Counted from the first letter of the stretch, positions 37,949-47,942 are shown. The stretch: DNA of 64,000 bases from Advenella mimigardefordensis DPN7 (GCF_000521505.1 NZ_CP003915.1:2790001-2854000), one strand, 5' to 3'. Notes: a model not told the origin generated them from the sequence alone. Made by a program: numbers and translations.

Positions 37949-40066
37949 ATGACATTCTCTCCAGATCCTCGCCTGCGCAATGCCCTGGCGCCACGCAGTA
38001 TCGCCGTAATCGGCGCCACAGAAGACCCCAATAAAGTGGGCGGACGCCCCCTGCATTATCTGAAGCGCTGCGGATTTTCCGGCGCGGTGTACCCGATCAA
38101 TCCCCGGCGCAAAACAATCCAGGGCATGCAGGCATTTGCCTCGCTTGACGAGCTGCCGGACACCCCCGATGTCGCGATCATAGCGGTAGGACATAATGCC
38201 GTAGGTGACGTCATCGAACAATGTGCGGTACGTGGCATTGCCTGCGCCATCATCATGAGCTCGGGTTTCGGCGAAACCGGCAGTGCGGGCGTGGCACGCC
38301 AAACCGAACTGGTAGCACAGGCGCAACGACTGGGCTTACGGCTAGTGGGCCCGAATGCCCAGGGCGTAGCCAATTTTCAGACCGGCGCCATCATGAACTT
38401 CAGCACCATGTTCATGGAAATAGAACCCGCAGACGGCCCGGTCGCCATCATTAGCCAGAGCGGCGCTGCCAGTGTCATGCCCTACGCCATGCTGCGTGAA
38501 CGCGGGGTAGGCGTACGCTATCTGATTGCCTCCGGTAATGATGCCGATGCCTCGGTGTGCGAATTAGCACTTGCTGCGGCTGTTGATCCGGCAATCCGGG
38601 TCGTCCTGCTGTATATCGAATCGCTCGCTGATCCGGCCATGCTGGCCGAAACAGCCCGATTGGCTAACGCTCGCGGTGCAGCAGTCGTTGCCCTGAAGGC
38701 CGGGCGCAGCACACACGGCGCAAAGGCTGCGGCCTCGCACACAGGTGCGATGGTAAACGATGATATTGTCGTGGATGCCTTTCTGGAGCTTCACGGTATC
38801 TGGCGTGCCGCTGATGTACACGATCTGATCAATGCCGTTGAGCTATATCTGACAATACCACCTCAACCAGCGGACAGCCTGGTTGTCATGAGCCACAGCG
38901 GCGCGGTCGGCGTACTGTGCGCCGACGCGGCCGATACTCTGAATCTTTCATTAACGGAACTGGCCCCTTCGGTAGTACACAGCCTGGCCGGGATTATGCC
39001 CAGCTTTGCCACTGCCCAGAATCCGGTAGACCTGACCGCGTCCCTGATGACACAAAGCGGCATGTATGCTGCAACGCTCAATACCCTGACCACCGACCCG
39101 CATGCCGATATGTTTCTCATTGGCGTCCCCGTGGCTGGACCGGGTTATGACGTCCCGGGCATGGCTGCAGACACGGCCGCGTTTGCCGGCAATACTGGAA
39201 AACCCGCTGTGATATCAGCGCCGCAAGCTTCGGTGCGCCGCATTTTTCGCGAAACTGGTGTACCCGTGTTTGCGCACGAAACGGATGCCATCCGTGCACT
39301 ACATCAATGGAGCCGGCATGGCGCCCTGATACAGCAGGCGATGGTCCGCAACCAACTGGAAACAACAACAGCATCTCCCCTCGTTCTTCCAAACCGAACG
39401 AATCGCTTTCTAAGTGAAGCGGAAAGCCTGGCCATATTGGCACGGGCGGATATCCCAACAGTACCCTACACCCTGTGCCACAACGTAGATGAAGCAATCG
39501 CCGCCTGGCGCGCACTGGGGCCGGATATTGTCATGAAAGCGTGTTCCGCGCATATTCCACACAAATCGGAGCATGGCCTGGTCTTTATCGGACTGAAAAA
39601 CGAACAGCAAATTATCGACAGCTGGCATCAATGTGCACAGCGTGTTGCCGCGCTGCAAGTGCCGTTCGATGGCGTTATTGTCGCGCAACGCGTTTCCGGA
39701 AGACGAGAATTTGCCTTAGGTGTTCGACAGGATACAACCTTTGGCACCGTGGTCATGATTGGTGATGGTGGCAAATATGTAGAAGCGCTGCGCGATTTCG
39801 TTGTACTGCTGCATCCGTTTTCGAAGGACGACGTGATCGCCAAAATGCAGACACTTCGCATCGCGCCTATTCTGGCGGGGGTACGTGGCGAAGCGCCAAT
39901 CGACCTGGACACACTGGCGCATACCGCCGTCGCACTCGCGCGTCTGGCAGCATCACATCCGCAAGATATTACGTCTATCGATCTGAATCCACTGATTGTC
40001 GGCGATATGGGCAGCCAGGGATGGGCTGTCGATGCCGTCATCGAATGTAACAAGGAGCAGGGATGA
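37949..40066 (+). CDS. NDP-forming acyl-CoA synthetase (acetate-CoA ligase family)
   Basis: A 705-residue protein combining three modules. A CoA-binding Rossmann domain (RSIAVIGATEDPNKVGGRP) is followed by succinyl-CoA-ligase-like domains (SQSGAASVMPYAML; AASHTGAMVNDD, with the likely phosphorylated His) and a C-terminal ATP-grasp domain (MKACSAHIPHKSEHGLV to FGTVVMIGDGGKYVE). It makes acyl-CoA from a carboxylic acid with ATP, releasing ADP. Sphingobium FerA, a feruloyl-CoA synthetase, is a known member of this type. ATG 37949 is chosen as start; the frame reaches back into the Bug gene. Confidence 0.88.
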   Translation: MTFSPDPRLRNALAPRSIAVIGATEDPNKVGGRPLHYLKRCGFSGAVYPINPRRKTIQGMQAFASLDELPDTPDVAIIAVGHNAVGDVIEQCAVRGIACAIIMSSGFGETGSAGVARQTELVAQAQRLGLRLVGPNAQGVANFQTGAIMNFSTMFMEIEPADGPVAIISQSGAASVMPYAMLRERGVGVRYLIASGNDADASVCELALAAAVDPAIRVVLLYIESLADPAMLAETARLANARGAAVVALKAGRSTHGAKAAASHTGAMVNDDIVVDAFLELHGIWRAADVHDLINAVELYLTIPPQPADSLVVMSHSGAVGVLCADAADTLNLSLTELAPSVVHSLAGIMPSFATAQNPVDLTASLMTQSGMYAATLNTLTTDPHADMFLIGVPVAGPGYDVPGMAADTAAFAGNTGKPAVISAPQASVRRIFRETGVPVFAHETDAIRALHQWSRHGALIQQAMVRNQLETTTASPLVLPNRTNRFLSEAESLAILARADIPTVPYTLCHNVDEAIAAWRALGPDIVMKACSAHIPHKSEHGLVFIGLKNEQQIIDSWHQCAQRVAALQVPFDGVIVAQRVSGRREFALGVRQDTTFGTVVMIGDGGKYVEALRDFVVLLHPFSKDDVIAKMQTLRIAPILAGVRGEAPIDLDTLAHTAVALARLAASHPQDITSIDLNPLIVGDMGSQGWAVDAVIECNKEQG

Positions 40067-40857
40067 CACCCCAAAGTACCGTACTAGCAGAGTATCTCGA
40101 CGACATTGCCGTGATCCGCCTTCATCGCCCCGCCGCCATGAACGCAGTGAATGCCTCGCTGCGTACAGCCCTGACGGACACACTGTATGCGCTCGAAGCA
40201 AATGAAACGATCCGTGCCATCGTGTTGACTGGCAGCGGTGAGCGTGCTTTCTGCGCAGGTCAGGACCTGGAAGAAGCGGGCACGATCAACACCGGCAATT
40301 TGGCCGACTGGCTCAATCGCCAACACGCGATGTACCAGGCGATACGAGACATGAGCAAGCCGATTGTGGCGGCATTGAACGCAACAGCAGTGGGTGCCGG
40401 TTTTCAGATGGCGCTGATGTGCGATTTGCGAGTCGCCCATCCCGCACTGCGCATGGGACAGCCTGAAGTCAGAGCCGGGTTGGCGAGCATCGTCGGTTCG
40501 TACCTCATGTCCTTGCAAATCGGCCATTCGCTCAACCAGGAACTCTCACTGACCGGCGAACTGATCACCGGTGAACGCGCGCATGCGCTCGGGCTCGTCA
40601 ACGATCTGGTCGCTGCCGATCAGGTATTACCTCGTGCCCTGGAGCGTGCTGCCGCATTGGCTGCGCTACCACGCACCGCTTTTCGCCTGACCAAACAGCG
40701 CTTCAGAGAATCAACGCAAGCCGGCTTCGATCAGGCCTGCAACGCCGGTATCCGCTACCAGCTAGAATGCTACGCTAGCGGCGAGCCACAACAGGTCATG
40801 CAAACATTTATCTCCCGGCGCACCTCATCCAATCCTGCCCACCCCCATAAGGATTAA
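40063..40857 (+). CDS. Enoyl-CoA hydratase/isomerase (crotonase)
   Basis: A 264-residue crotonase. The oxyanion-hole segments are GERAFCAGQDLEE (about residues 62-74) and ATAVGAGFQMALMCDLRVA (about 107-125). The positions of the two catalytic Glu residues of classical hydratases seem to be kept (GQPEVRAGL and LNQELSLTG). Its ATG overlaps the stop of the CoA ligase gene in ATGA. It would act on the CoA ester made by the ligase, by hydration, isomerisation or retro-aldol cleavage. Confidence 0.88.
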   Translation: MTPQSTVLAEYLDDIAVIRLHRPAAMNAVNASLRTALTDTLYALEANETIRAIVLTGSGERAFCAGQDLEEAGTINTGNLADWLNRQHAMYQAIRDMSKPIVAALNATAVGAGFQMALMCDLRVAHPALRMGQPEVRAGLASIVGSYLMSLQIGHSLNQELSLTGELITGERAHALGLVNDLVAADQVLPRALERAAALAALPRTAFRLTKQRFRESTQAGFDQACNAGIRYQLECYASGEPQQVMQTFISRRTSSNPAHPHKD

Positions 40858-40861
40858 ATAC

Positions 40862-42301
40862 ATGCTTCAACAGGATCACTTATTTATAAACGGTAGCATG
40901 GTGGCTGCAAACGGCGAACAGGCACTTCCTGTAACCGACAGTTTTACTGAAGAAGTATTTGCCAGCTACCGCTCTGCTTCGCACGACGATGTGCACAGCG
41001 CAGTGGCAGCAGCACGTGCGGCATGGCCCGGCTGGTCTGCCACCCCTCTGGTCGAACGCGTTGCTGCAGTGCGCCGGGTCGCTGCCGCACTGACGGAACA
41101 AGCAGAAGCGCTGACCACGGCCATCTCACGCGAAGTGGGAATGCCGCGCAAGTTGGCCGCGCGAATCCAGGTCGGCGCCCCCATTGCTGCCTGGAATAAT
41201 TATGCCGATCTCGCGGCTGAACTGGCTTGGGAAACCCGTGTGGGTCATTCCCTGGTCCAGCTTGTTCCAGTAGGAGTCGTGGCCAGCATTACCCCGTGGA
41301 ATTATCCCTTGCACCAAATTACCGGCAAGGTCGCACCGGCGCTGCTGGCCGGCTGTACAGTAGTACTGAAACCATCAGAAATTGCACCGACCAGCGCCGC
41401 CCTGTTAGCCGACGCAATACAACAGGCCAACCTGCCGCCAGGCGTGTTCAACTTGGTACAGGGCATCGGCCCGGACATCGGAGAAATGCTGATCTCTCAT
41501 CCCGATATCGATATGGTTTCCTTCACCGGTTCTACGCGCGCTGGTAGCCATATCGCGGGCGTCGCCGCTAGCCAGATCAAGCGCCTCTCCCTGGAACTGG
41601 GTGGCAAATCGGCTTCACTCGTGCTGCCCGGCAGCGACCTGCCAACCGCCGTCAAAACCACACTGGCCGGTTGCATGCTCAATTCAGGTCAAACCTGCTC
41701 CGCCACTACGCGCCTGCTGGTACAACGCAACGCCCTGCCGGAAGCAGAACAAATACTGCAGGAGCTCATTGGTAGCTATCGCATGGGCGACCCGGCAGAC
41801 ACAGCAACGCGACTTGGCCCGCTGGTCTCTGCGCAGCAGCGCAAAAAAGTGCAGGCCATGATCGACGATGCCGTCGCAGCAGGCGCCCGTCCGGTAGGTG
41901 CTAAACAGCCGGTTCCGGATCGTGGCTTTTTCATTCCTCCCACTGTGCTGGCCGACGTCACGCCCTCCATGACAATTGCAATGGAAGAAGTGTTCGGCCC
42001 GGTTCTGTGCCTGATGGGCTATGACGATATCGAAGAAGGCATCGCCCTGGCCAATGGCACCGAATACGGACTGGCTGGTACCGTCTGGGGGCCCGCCACG
42101 CCTGACACGCTGGCAGTAGCACGCCGCATACGCGCTGGCCAGGTCGACATCAATGGCGCACCATTTAATCCCGCTGCGCCTTTTGGTGGTTTCAAAAAAT
42201 CCGGCATTGGGCGCGAAAACGGCCATCATGGCATCAGGGAATTTCTTGAACCTGTCGCCATCCAGCTCCCTGCCGCATTGCTCGAATCACTCCCTGAATA
42301 A
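40862..42301 (+). CDS. NAD(P)-dependent aldehyde dehydrogenase
   Basis: A 479-residue soluble aldehyde dehydrogenase. Catalytic residues are visible: Asn147 (PWNYP), Lys170 (VVLKPSE), Glu245 (LELGGKS) and Cys279 (NSGQTCSATTR). It oxidises an aldehyde to the acid with NAD or NADP. Four bases separate it from the crotonase gene before it. A ligase, a crotonase and an aldehyde dehydrogenase together recall the fcs-ech-vdh route of ferulate to vanillate, so an aromatic aldehyde is one candidate substrate. Confidence 0.92.
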   Translation: MLQQDHLFINGSMVAANGEQALPVTDSFTEEVFASYRSASHDDVHSAVAAARAAWPGWSATPLVERVAAVRRVAAALTEQAEALTTAISREVGMPRKLAARIQVGAPIAAWNNYADLAAELAWETRVGHSLVQLVPVGVVASITPWNYPLHQITGKVAPALLAGCTVVLKPSEIAPTSAALLADAIQQANLPPGVFNLVQGIGPDIGEMLISHPDIDMVSFTGSTRAGSHIAGVAASQIKRLSLELGGKSASLVLPGSDLPTAVKTTLAGCMLNSGQTCSATTRLLVQRNALPEAEQILQELIGSYRMGDPADTATRLGPLVSAQQRKKVQAMIDDAVAAGARPVGAKQPVPDRGFFIPPTVLADVTPSMTIAMEEVFGPVLCLMGYDDIEEGIALANGTEYGLAGTVWGPATPDTLAVARRIRAGQVDINGAPFNPAAPFGGFKKSGIGRENGHHGIREFLEPVAIQLPAALLESLPE

Positions 42302-43125
42302 TGATCCTGACTATGACATATGAAACCTTGAACTACGCTGTCGACGATGCCGTCGCCACCATCACACTGAATCGGCCGGAGCGCATGAACGCGCTGACCA
42401 AAGTCCTGGAAGCAGAACTGCGTACTGCCATCGAAGCTGCAGGCCGTGATAACGCTGTGCGCAGCATCATACTCACCGGCGCGGGCCGGGCGTTTTGTGC
42501 GGGTATGGATATGGACGAGCTGGAAGTGCTGCCTCCTGAAGATATCCGTGCAGAAGAATGGATGCGCTCCTACGACATGAATCGTCGCGCCGACTACCAG
42601 ACACGTTATTCATATTTCCCTGCTGCGCCCAAACCCATTATCAGTGCAATTAATGGCGCGGCTGCGGGACTCGGACTGATCATGGCGCTCTACAGCGATT
42701 TTCGGCTCGCCTCAGACAAAGCCGTATTCGCCACGGCCTTTGCTCAGCGCGGCCTGATTGCCGAACACGGCATCGCCTGGATACTTCCACGAATTGTCGG
42801 TCATGCTAACGCGATGGACCTGTTGCTGACGTCACGCAAAATCGATGCGCAGGAAGCACTGCAAATAGGTCTGGTCCATCAGATGGTGCCTGCCGATGCC
42901 CTCCCGGATGCCGCCAGGCAGTTGGCGCACCGTCTTGGCAATGATGTATCGCCACGATCAGTGCGCATTATGAAACAGCAATTGTGGGAAGCGCCATTCC
43001 AGACACTGGGAGATGCAATCTCATCGGCCAACACCGAGATGGTCATGAGTCTGCGAAGCGAAGACTTCAAGGAAGGCATTGCTCATTTCGTCGAGCGGCG
43101 CCCTGCCCGCTTTCCGGGAAATTGA
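42301..43125 (+). CDS. Second enoyl-CoA hydratase/isomerase of the operon
   Basis: A 274-residue crotonase. Oxyanion-hole segments are GAGRAFCAGMDMDEL and NGAAAGLGLIMALYSDFRLA. The catalytic Glu positions of classical hydratases appear replaced (AFAQRGL for the first, NAMDLLL for the second), which suggests a reaction other than simple hydration, or an isomerase or hydrolase. Translation starts at ATG 42301, sharing a base with the aldehyde dehydrogenase stop, or at ATG 42313 (MTYETLNY). It is the last gene of the operon. Confidence 0.87.
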   Translation: MILTMTYETLNYAVDDAVATITLNRPERMNALTKVLEAELRTAIEAAGRDNAVRSIILTGAGRAFCAGMDMDELEVLPPEDIRAEEWMRSYDMNRRADYQTRYSYFPAAPKPIISAINGAAAGLGLIMALYSDFRLASDKAVFATAFAQRGLIAEHGIAWILPRIVGHANAMDLLLTSRKIDAQEALQIGLVHQMVPADALPDAARQLAHRLGNDVSPRSVRIMKQQLWEAPFQTLGDAISSANTEMVMSLRSEDFKEGIAHFVERRPARFPGN

Positions 43126-43174
43126 TCGGACAATAGAAGTTACTTACGAGGCGGTGTTTTCAACGTTCCACCAA

Positions 43175-43855
43175 CTAAACACTCGCCCAGCGTCGAACCA
43201 GATTATGATAAATGCCCGTTAACGACACCACGCTACTATGCTCACCCAGTTCCCCGGCCAATTGCTGAATGGTATTGTCCATTTCAAATAACATCGCTCG
43301 CTGCGCGTCATCGCACACCATGCTTTGTATCCATAAAACAGCCGCCACACGTTTTCCGCGAGTCACGGGTGTCACTCGGTGCAGGCTGGTGGATGGGTAC
43401 ACCACCATATGACCCGCCGGCATTTTGACGCGCTGCTCGCCGTAAGTGTCCTGTATGATCAGCTCGCCGCCCTCGTATTCATCAGGCTCGCTCAGAAAAA
43501 GCGTTGCCGAGATATCAGCACGAATACGTTCACCTGTGTGTGGATCGACACGTATCGCATTGTCAATATGAAAACCGTATTCCTGCTCACTGGCGTAAGC
43601 GTTGAACATGGGGCTAAGAATCTTCAACGGCAAAGTCGCTGAAATGAATCTGGCATTCTGGCTGAGTTTATCAAGAATGTGATTACCAACACTGATCGCC
43701 TGCGGATCGGTCTCTGCCAGTTGCAGGTTTTTTTTCTGACTCGCTGCGATGTAACCAGAGGTGCCTCTGCCGTCCACCCATTGCCCCAGGCCCAATTGCT
43801 TGCGCAGTTGCATCACAACGTCGGCAGATAACAAATCGGGAATGTTCACTAACAT
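43175..43855 (-). CDS. piuC: PKHD-type Fe(II)/2-oxoglutarate hydroxylase
   Basis: A 226-residue dioxygenase of the PiuC/YbiX type. The iron ligands are His96 and Asp98 (FHIDNA) and His159 (SLHRV), and Arg169 is the likely 2-oxoglutarate ligand. ATG 43855 (MLVNIPDLLSADVV) gives exactly the usual family length; the frame extends 14 codons further without support. It follows the siderophore receptor gene in the same direction, as ybiX follows fiu in E. coli, and is expected to be induced by iron limitation. Its substrate is unknown. Confidence 0.92.
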   Translation of the reverse strand: MLVNIPDLLSADVVMQLRKQLGLGQWVDGRGTSGYIAASQKKNLQLAETDPQAISVGNHILDKLSQNARFISATLPLKILSPMFNAYASEQEYGFHIDNAIRVDPHTGERIRADISATLFLSEPDEYEGGELIIQDTYGEQRVKMPAGHMVVYPSTSLHRVTPVTRGKRVAAVLWIQSMVCDDAQRAMLFEMDNTIQQLAGELGEHSSVVSLTGIYHNLVRRWASV

Positions 43856-43937
43856 AAGAAAATAAAAATCCTGAAAAAAACCGGCAGGTACATCCACTGC
43901 ACCTGCCAGCCCTGACGATCAATTCCGGTATCGAACC

Positions 43938-46196
43938 TTAGAATTTATAGGATGCCGTGAGCATGTACGAACGGCCAGGTCCGATATTGGCGAAGATACC
44001 CACGTGAGAGGCGTCATAGACCTCGTTGTTGGTCAGGTTGTTGGCGTTAAGCTGGAACGACAGGTTGCTGTTCACATCATAACGGACCATGGCATCATAC
44101 CGCCAATAGGAAGGCAACCGGTATACATTGGCGTCGTCCACATAACGCTTGCCCATGTAGGTAGCACCACCGCCAATAGTCACTTGCGGCAGAACCTTAT
44201 AGGTGGTCCACAGGCTGGCGCTCTGACGGGCAATGAATTTCATCTGGTTGCCGTCATAGACGTTCTGGCCATTGCGATATTCCTTAATCTTCGGATCCAG
44301 CCACGACCACGAGGCCCAGATATCCCATTTGGGTGTGATTGAACCGGCGACACCCAGTTCAATACCACGCACGCGATTGCTGCCGCCTAGCGTCACATCA
44401 CCAGTAAGGGGATCGGTTGTACGCGCATCGGTTTTATCGGTCTGGAACACCGCGCCGGTCACAGACAGGCGCTGGTCAAGCAAATCCCACTTGGTTCCCA
44501 GTTCCCAGCTGCGACTGCGCTCGGGCTTCAGATCACGAATCTGCGCCGCACCGGCCGCACCATCTGCGCCCCCGTTCTGGCCCAGGTTTTCACCTGATGG
44601 ATTGGAAGAGGTGCTATAGGTCAGATAGATACTGCCATAGGGTACCGGTTTGTACACAACGCCCGCCTGATAATTCACGAAACTATCCTTGCGGCTGTCC
44701 GTGCTGTTCTGCACACGGAACTGGTCGAAACGCACACCCAGATTCAGCGCCCATTGCGGATTCAGCTCCAGCGTATCAAACAGATACAACGAACGCGTCT
44801 TGATATCGCCGTCCTTTTCCTTGGGTCCGTAAATCAGGTTATAGCTGTAGTCACGTCCGGGATCCGGACTGTACAGAGAGTCCAGTTCACCGGCACGCGA
44901 GGTAATAGGCGTGCCGGACATTGTTTTGGAATAAACATCTTCTTTTCCAAACTCGAAGCCAACCGTTAAATTGTGTTTAACCGACCCTGTGTAGAACGTG
45001 CCATACAAATCTGTCTGATTGACCAGCGATTCGCTGGAACGCCAGCGCGCGCGATCCAGCCTTGTGAACTGCGCACCGGGTCCTTCATCCGCGCAAGGTG
45101 CACCTGCACCGGCTGCACAATTGTCAAACGACGGGCGCGTCATTAAATAGTGATTCAGGGAACGACCATAGCGCGTCAGGTTGCGGACCGTAAAATTGCT
45201 ATTGATATCGTGTTCAATGATCGCTGTGGCCGTATCTGTTACGTTTTCACGGAAATCAACATTGTGGCGACCATAGAAATTGTCACGATCGACCTTTGGC
45301 GGTGTGACCCGCTCTGGATTGGCGGCATTGGAAAACGGTACGCCCAGATCAGGCATGTCATTATTTTCAATGTGCGAATAGCTCAGCGTCAGCCGGGTTG
45401 GCGTATTCAGACCAAACGCGATCGAAGGCGCAACACCCCAGCGATCAATATCCACGCCATCACGACCGGGCACTTCACCCCCCATCTTCATGGCATTCAG
45501 GCGAATCGCCCCGCTATCGGAGAATTGATAGTTGCCGTCAATCGTGGTGCGCCATTGACCGGAAGTACCATAACCGGCGGTCACATCGAAGAAGTTGTCG
45601 AGCTTGGGCGCTTTGGTCACCAGGTTAATACTGCCCCCGGTACCGCCACGGCCTGATAAAACAGAGCTGGGGCCTTTGACGACCTCGACAGACTCCACGT
45701 TGAATGTTTCATGCGAACCACGGGCGTAATCGCGCGCGCCGTCAATAAAAATATCAGTACTGGCTTCGTAGCCACGGATGAAAGGACGATCACCGGTAGG
45801 CGTACCGCCCTCGCCGGAACCCAGCGTAATGCCGGGCGTCGTGCGCAGCACGTCGGCCAAAGAGGACGCACCGCGATCACGCATCAGCTGTTCGGGAATA
45901 ACGGTAATGGATTTAGGTGTCTCCTGCAGAGTGGCACCGAATTTTCTGGTTTGCACTTGCCTGGCCTGATAACCTGCCTCATCCGCTGCTACCACGGGCG
46001 CCAATGTCCCTGCGTGAATACCGGGAGCAGCAGCCGCTTCTGTAACTGTGGCTTGTTGCGCATACACAGGCGCAAGCGCCATTGCACCGGTTATCAGCGC
46101 ACCAGGCGCCAGTCTGCGTTTGAACGCCGGGGCAAAACTTTCTTTTCCCAGCAGCGCAGGACCCGTCGCCGACGGACTATTTTCAGGGTTGTTCAT
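43938..46196 (-). CDS. fiu: TonB-dependent catecholate siderophore receptor (Fiu/PiuA type)
   Basis: A 752-residue outer-membrane receptor. An unusually long N-terminus with a signal-like segment (PGALITGAMALAPVYAQQ at about 31-48) precedes the plug domain (about 90-215: ETPKSITVIPEQLM, DRPFIRGYEASTDIFIDGARD, SVEVVKGPSSVLSGRG). A 22-strand barrel follows and ends in SYKF with the terminal aromatic residue. It imports ferric catecholates using TonB energy. The piuC gene follows after 82 bases. A possible Fur box lies about 170 bases upstream. Confidence 0.92.
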   Translation of the reverse strand: MNNPENSPSATGPALLGKESFAPAFKRRLAPGALITGAMALAPVYAQQATVTEAAAAPGIHAGTLAPVVAADEAGYQARQVQTRKFGATLQETPKSITVIPEQLMRDRGASSLADVLRTTPGITLGSGEGGTPTGDRPFIRGYEASTDIFIDGARDYARGSHETFNVESVEVVKGPSSVLSGRGGTGGSINLVTKAPKLDNFFDVTAGYGTSGQWRTTIDGNYQFSDSGAIRLNAMKMGGEVPGRDGVDIDRWGVAPSIAFGLNTPTRLTLSYSHIENNDMPDLGVPFSNAANPERVTPPKVDRDNFYGRHNVDFRENVTDTATAIIEHDINSNFTVRNLTRYGRSLNHYLMTRPSFDNCAAGAGAPCADEGPGAQFTRLDRARWRSSESLVNQTDLYGTFYTGSVKHNLTVGFEFGKEDVYSKTMSGTPITSRAGELDSLYSPDPGRDYSYNLIYGPKEKDGDIKTRSLYLFDTLELNPQWALNLGVRFDQFRVQNSTDSRKDSFVNYQAGVVYKPVPYGSIYLTYSTSSNPSGENLGQNGGADGAAGAAQIRDLKPERSRSWELGTKWDLLDQRLSVTGAVFQTDKTDARTTDPLTGDVTLGGSNRVRGIELGVAGSITPKWDIWASWSWLDPKIKEYRNGQNVYDGNQMKFIARQSASLWTTYKVLPQVTIGGGATYMGKRYVDDANVYRLPSYWRYDAMVRYDVNSNLSFQLNANNLTNNEVYDASHVGIFANIGPGRSYMLTASYKF

Positions 46197-46367
46197 TGGG
46201 TTTCCTCAAACGATGACAAAAGATACTTTGGCAGCATCGCTGTTCTGTCTGCACGAAGGCGTGTTGGACCAAGAGCAGGTTCGCAATGCCCTGCTTCGTA
46301 GTGCAATTGAGCAGCGGCGAGGAGTGGATAGAACAGTATCTTTATGATGCTATTAATGAATAGCAGT

Positions 46368-46386
46368 GATAATAGGAGATATTCTC
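46368..46386 (-). promoter_or_regulatory. Candidate Fur box upstream of the siderophore receptor
   Basis: The 19-base GATAATAGGAGATATTCTC matches the Fur consensus at about 12 of 19 positions by my count, with the outer arms GATAAT and ATTCTC best kept. It lies 172-190 bases before the receptor start. Iron control of fiu-piuC operons is well established, which supports the assignment. Confidence 0.42.
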
Positions 46387-46820
46387 ATTCGTGACCACGT
46401 AATACAAAGCTTACATATAAATTAAATTCAATTTCATGTAAGTTTGTTGTCTATAAGTAACAAAATGAGGGATTTTTCAAGTTTTAGATGCGCTAAATTC
46501 TGATTATTAAATACAGATCATTTACTTATTGGGTAATAATCCCGGCAGAATGACAGAATTTAATGAAATCGACCTTTATATATAAAACTGAACAATATCT
46601 GAATATTCAGTTTTTTACACACAATAACGCGTGACTTATTGCCTGAAAAGTTCATTGTTGGCCCGGCTTCGCCCCGTACATAACGTCGGTCACATTTGGC
46701 AGGCGTATGGCCAACACAAGGGCTGCACAGAGTCGGTACTTTGAATGAATAACAACGCCCCGACGCGGTTTCAATACCTTGTTTTATGGTGAAGCGGCAG
46801 CCGGAAGAAATCTGACTTGA
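46387..46820. other. AT-rich intergenic region
   Basis: There is no gene between the siderophore receptor promoter and the alpha-hydroxy-acid oxidase. It holds an imperfect inverted repeat at 46411-46443 (TTACATATAAATT and AATTTCATGTAA). It also has a hairpin followed by six T on the plus strand at 46584-46616 (AAACTGAA/TTCAGTTT), which would act only on plus-strand transcripts. Confidence 0.4.
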
Positions 46821-47942
46821 CTATGTCTGCCAGATCACTTCTTTATTGATTTCGCCAAGATTTTTGCAGCCGCAAAGTACCATGGCAAGCTCCAGTTCGG
46901 TACGCAGTATATGCAGCACGTGCGCGACACCAGGTGCCCCTGCGGCTGCCAGCCCATGGATGATGGGCAATCCGACCAGCACGGCCGATGCGCCCAGTGC
47001 CAGCGCTTTTACGATATCAGTCCCGCGCCGGATGCCGCCATCCAGCAAAATGGGCACCCTGCCAGCGACTTTTTCAGCAACGCCAGGTAAAGCCTCAATG
47101 GTGGCTGGCAGCGTATCCATTACCCGCCCGCCATGATTGGAAACAATAATCCCAGCAGCGCCGACACGCAACGCATCCTGTGCATCTTTCGGGTTAAGCA
47201 CGCCTTTTACCAAGACCGGCAATCGGGTAATGGACACCAGCCACGCAATATCGTCCCAGGTGGGTAGCGCCTGAACCATGCCGCTGCCGAATATCGGGCT
47301 CGTGCCAGGCACAGCCGTGCACACATCAGGCGAAGGCATGTCAGCCAGATTGGCAGCCGTTACTCCCTTTGGCAGAACAAACTGGGCACGCTGTTCGGCA
47401 TTGCGCATCCCCGTAACCGGCGCGTCAACCGTCACCACCAGCGCTTTGTAGCCTGCTGCCTCGGCTCTGGCGACCAGGCTTTGTGTATATTTTTTCTCGG
47501 GCTGAATGTAGAGCTGAAACCACAAGGGTGTTGCTGTATTTGTTGCGACGTTTTCCAGAGAAATACTGGATAGCGTGCTCAGTACCATACCCGCCTGCAT
47601 TGCCTGTGCAGCCAGCGCGGTGGCCAGCTCACCATCGGGGTGAACCAGGCGATGATAGGCCACAGGCGCGATAAAGATGGGATATGCATAGCGTTCACCG
47701 AACAGTTCAAGTTCGGTATTGCCGCCATCCATCGCCATCAAATTTCGGTTTAGCAAACGAATCGCATCCCAGGCCTGCCGGTTGTCGCGACGCGTAATCT
47801 GATCGGCTGCGGCACTGTTCAGATACGCCCAGTTTGCTTCGCTCACCCGCTCCTGCGCATAGCGTTCGTAATCGGTAACACTGGCGATTTGCGGTGGGAT
47901 CGTACGTAATGGGGGTAACGTTTGGGTAGCTGAAGACGTCAT
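46821..47942 (-). CDS. FMN-dependent alpha-hydroxy-acid oxidase/dehydrogenase
   Basis: A 373-residue TIM-barrel flavoprotein. The catalytic His and Arg pair is in SNHGGRVMDTLPATIEALP, and the FMN site includes VKGVLNPKDA and LLDGGIRRGTDIVKALALGA. It oxidises an L-2-hydroxy acid such as lactate, glycolate or mandelate to the 2-oxo acid. There is no membrane segment like that of LldD, so a soluble oxidase is likely. The first codon is taken as ATG 47942 (MTSSATQTL). It stands alone between the siderophore genes and the antitoxin relic. Confidence 0.9.
   Translation of the reverse strand: MTSSATQTLPPLRTIPPQIASVTDYERYAQERVSEANWAYLNSAAADQITRRDNRQAWDAIRLLNRNLMAMDGGNTELELFGERYAYPIFIAPVAYHRLVHPDGELATALAAQAMQAGMVLSTLSSISLENVATNTATPLWFQLYIQPEKKYTQSLVARAEAAGYKALVVTVDAPVTGMRNAEQRAQFVLPKGVTAANLADMPSPDVCTAVPGTSPIFGSGMVQALPTWDDIAWLVSITRLPVLVKGVLNPKDAQDALRVGAAGIIVSNHGGRVMDTLPATIEALPGVAEKVAGRVPILLDGGIRRGTDIVKALALGASAVLVGLPIIHGLAAAGAPGVAHVLHILRTELELAMVLCGCKNLGEINKEVIWQT

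Noticed and set aside
46584..46616. Hairpin with T run on the plus strand
   Set aside because: No plus-strand gene precedes it, so I list it only as part of the intergenic description and do not call a gene or sRNA.
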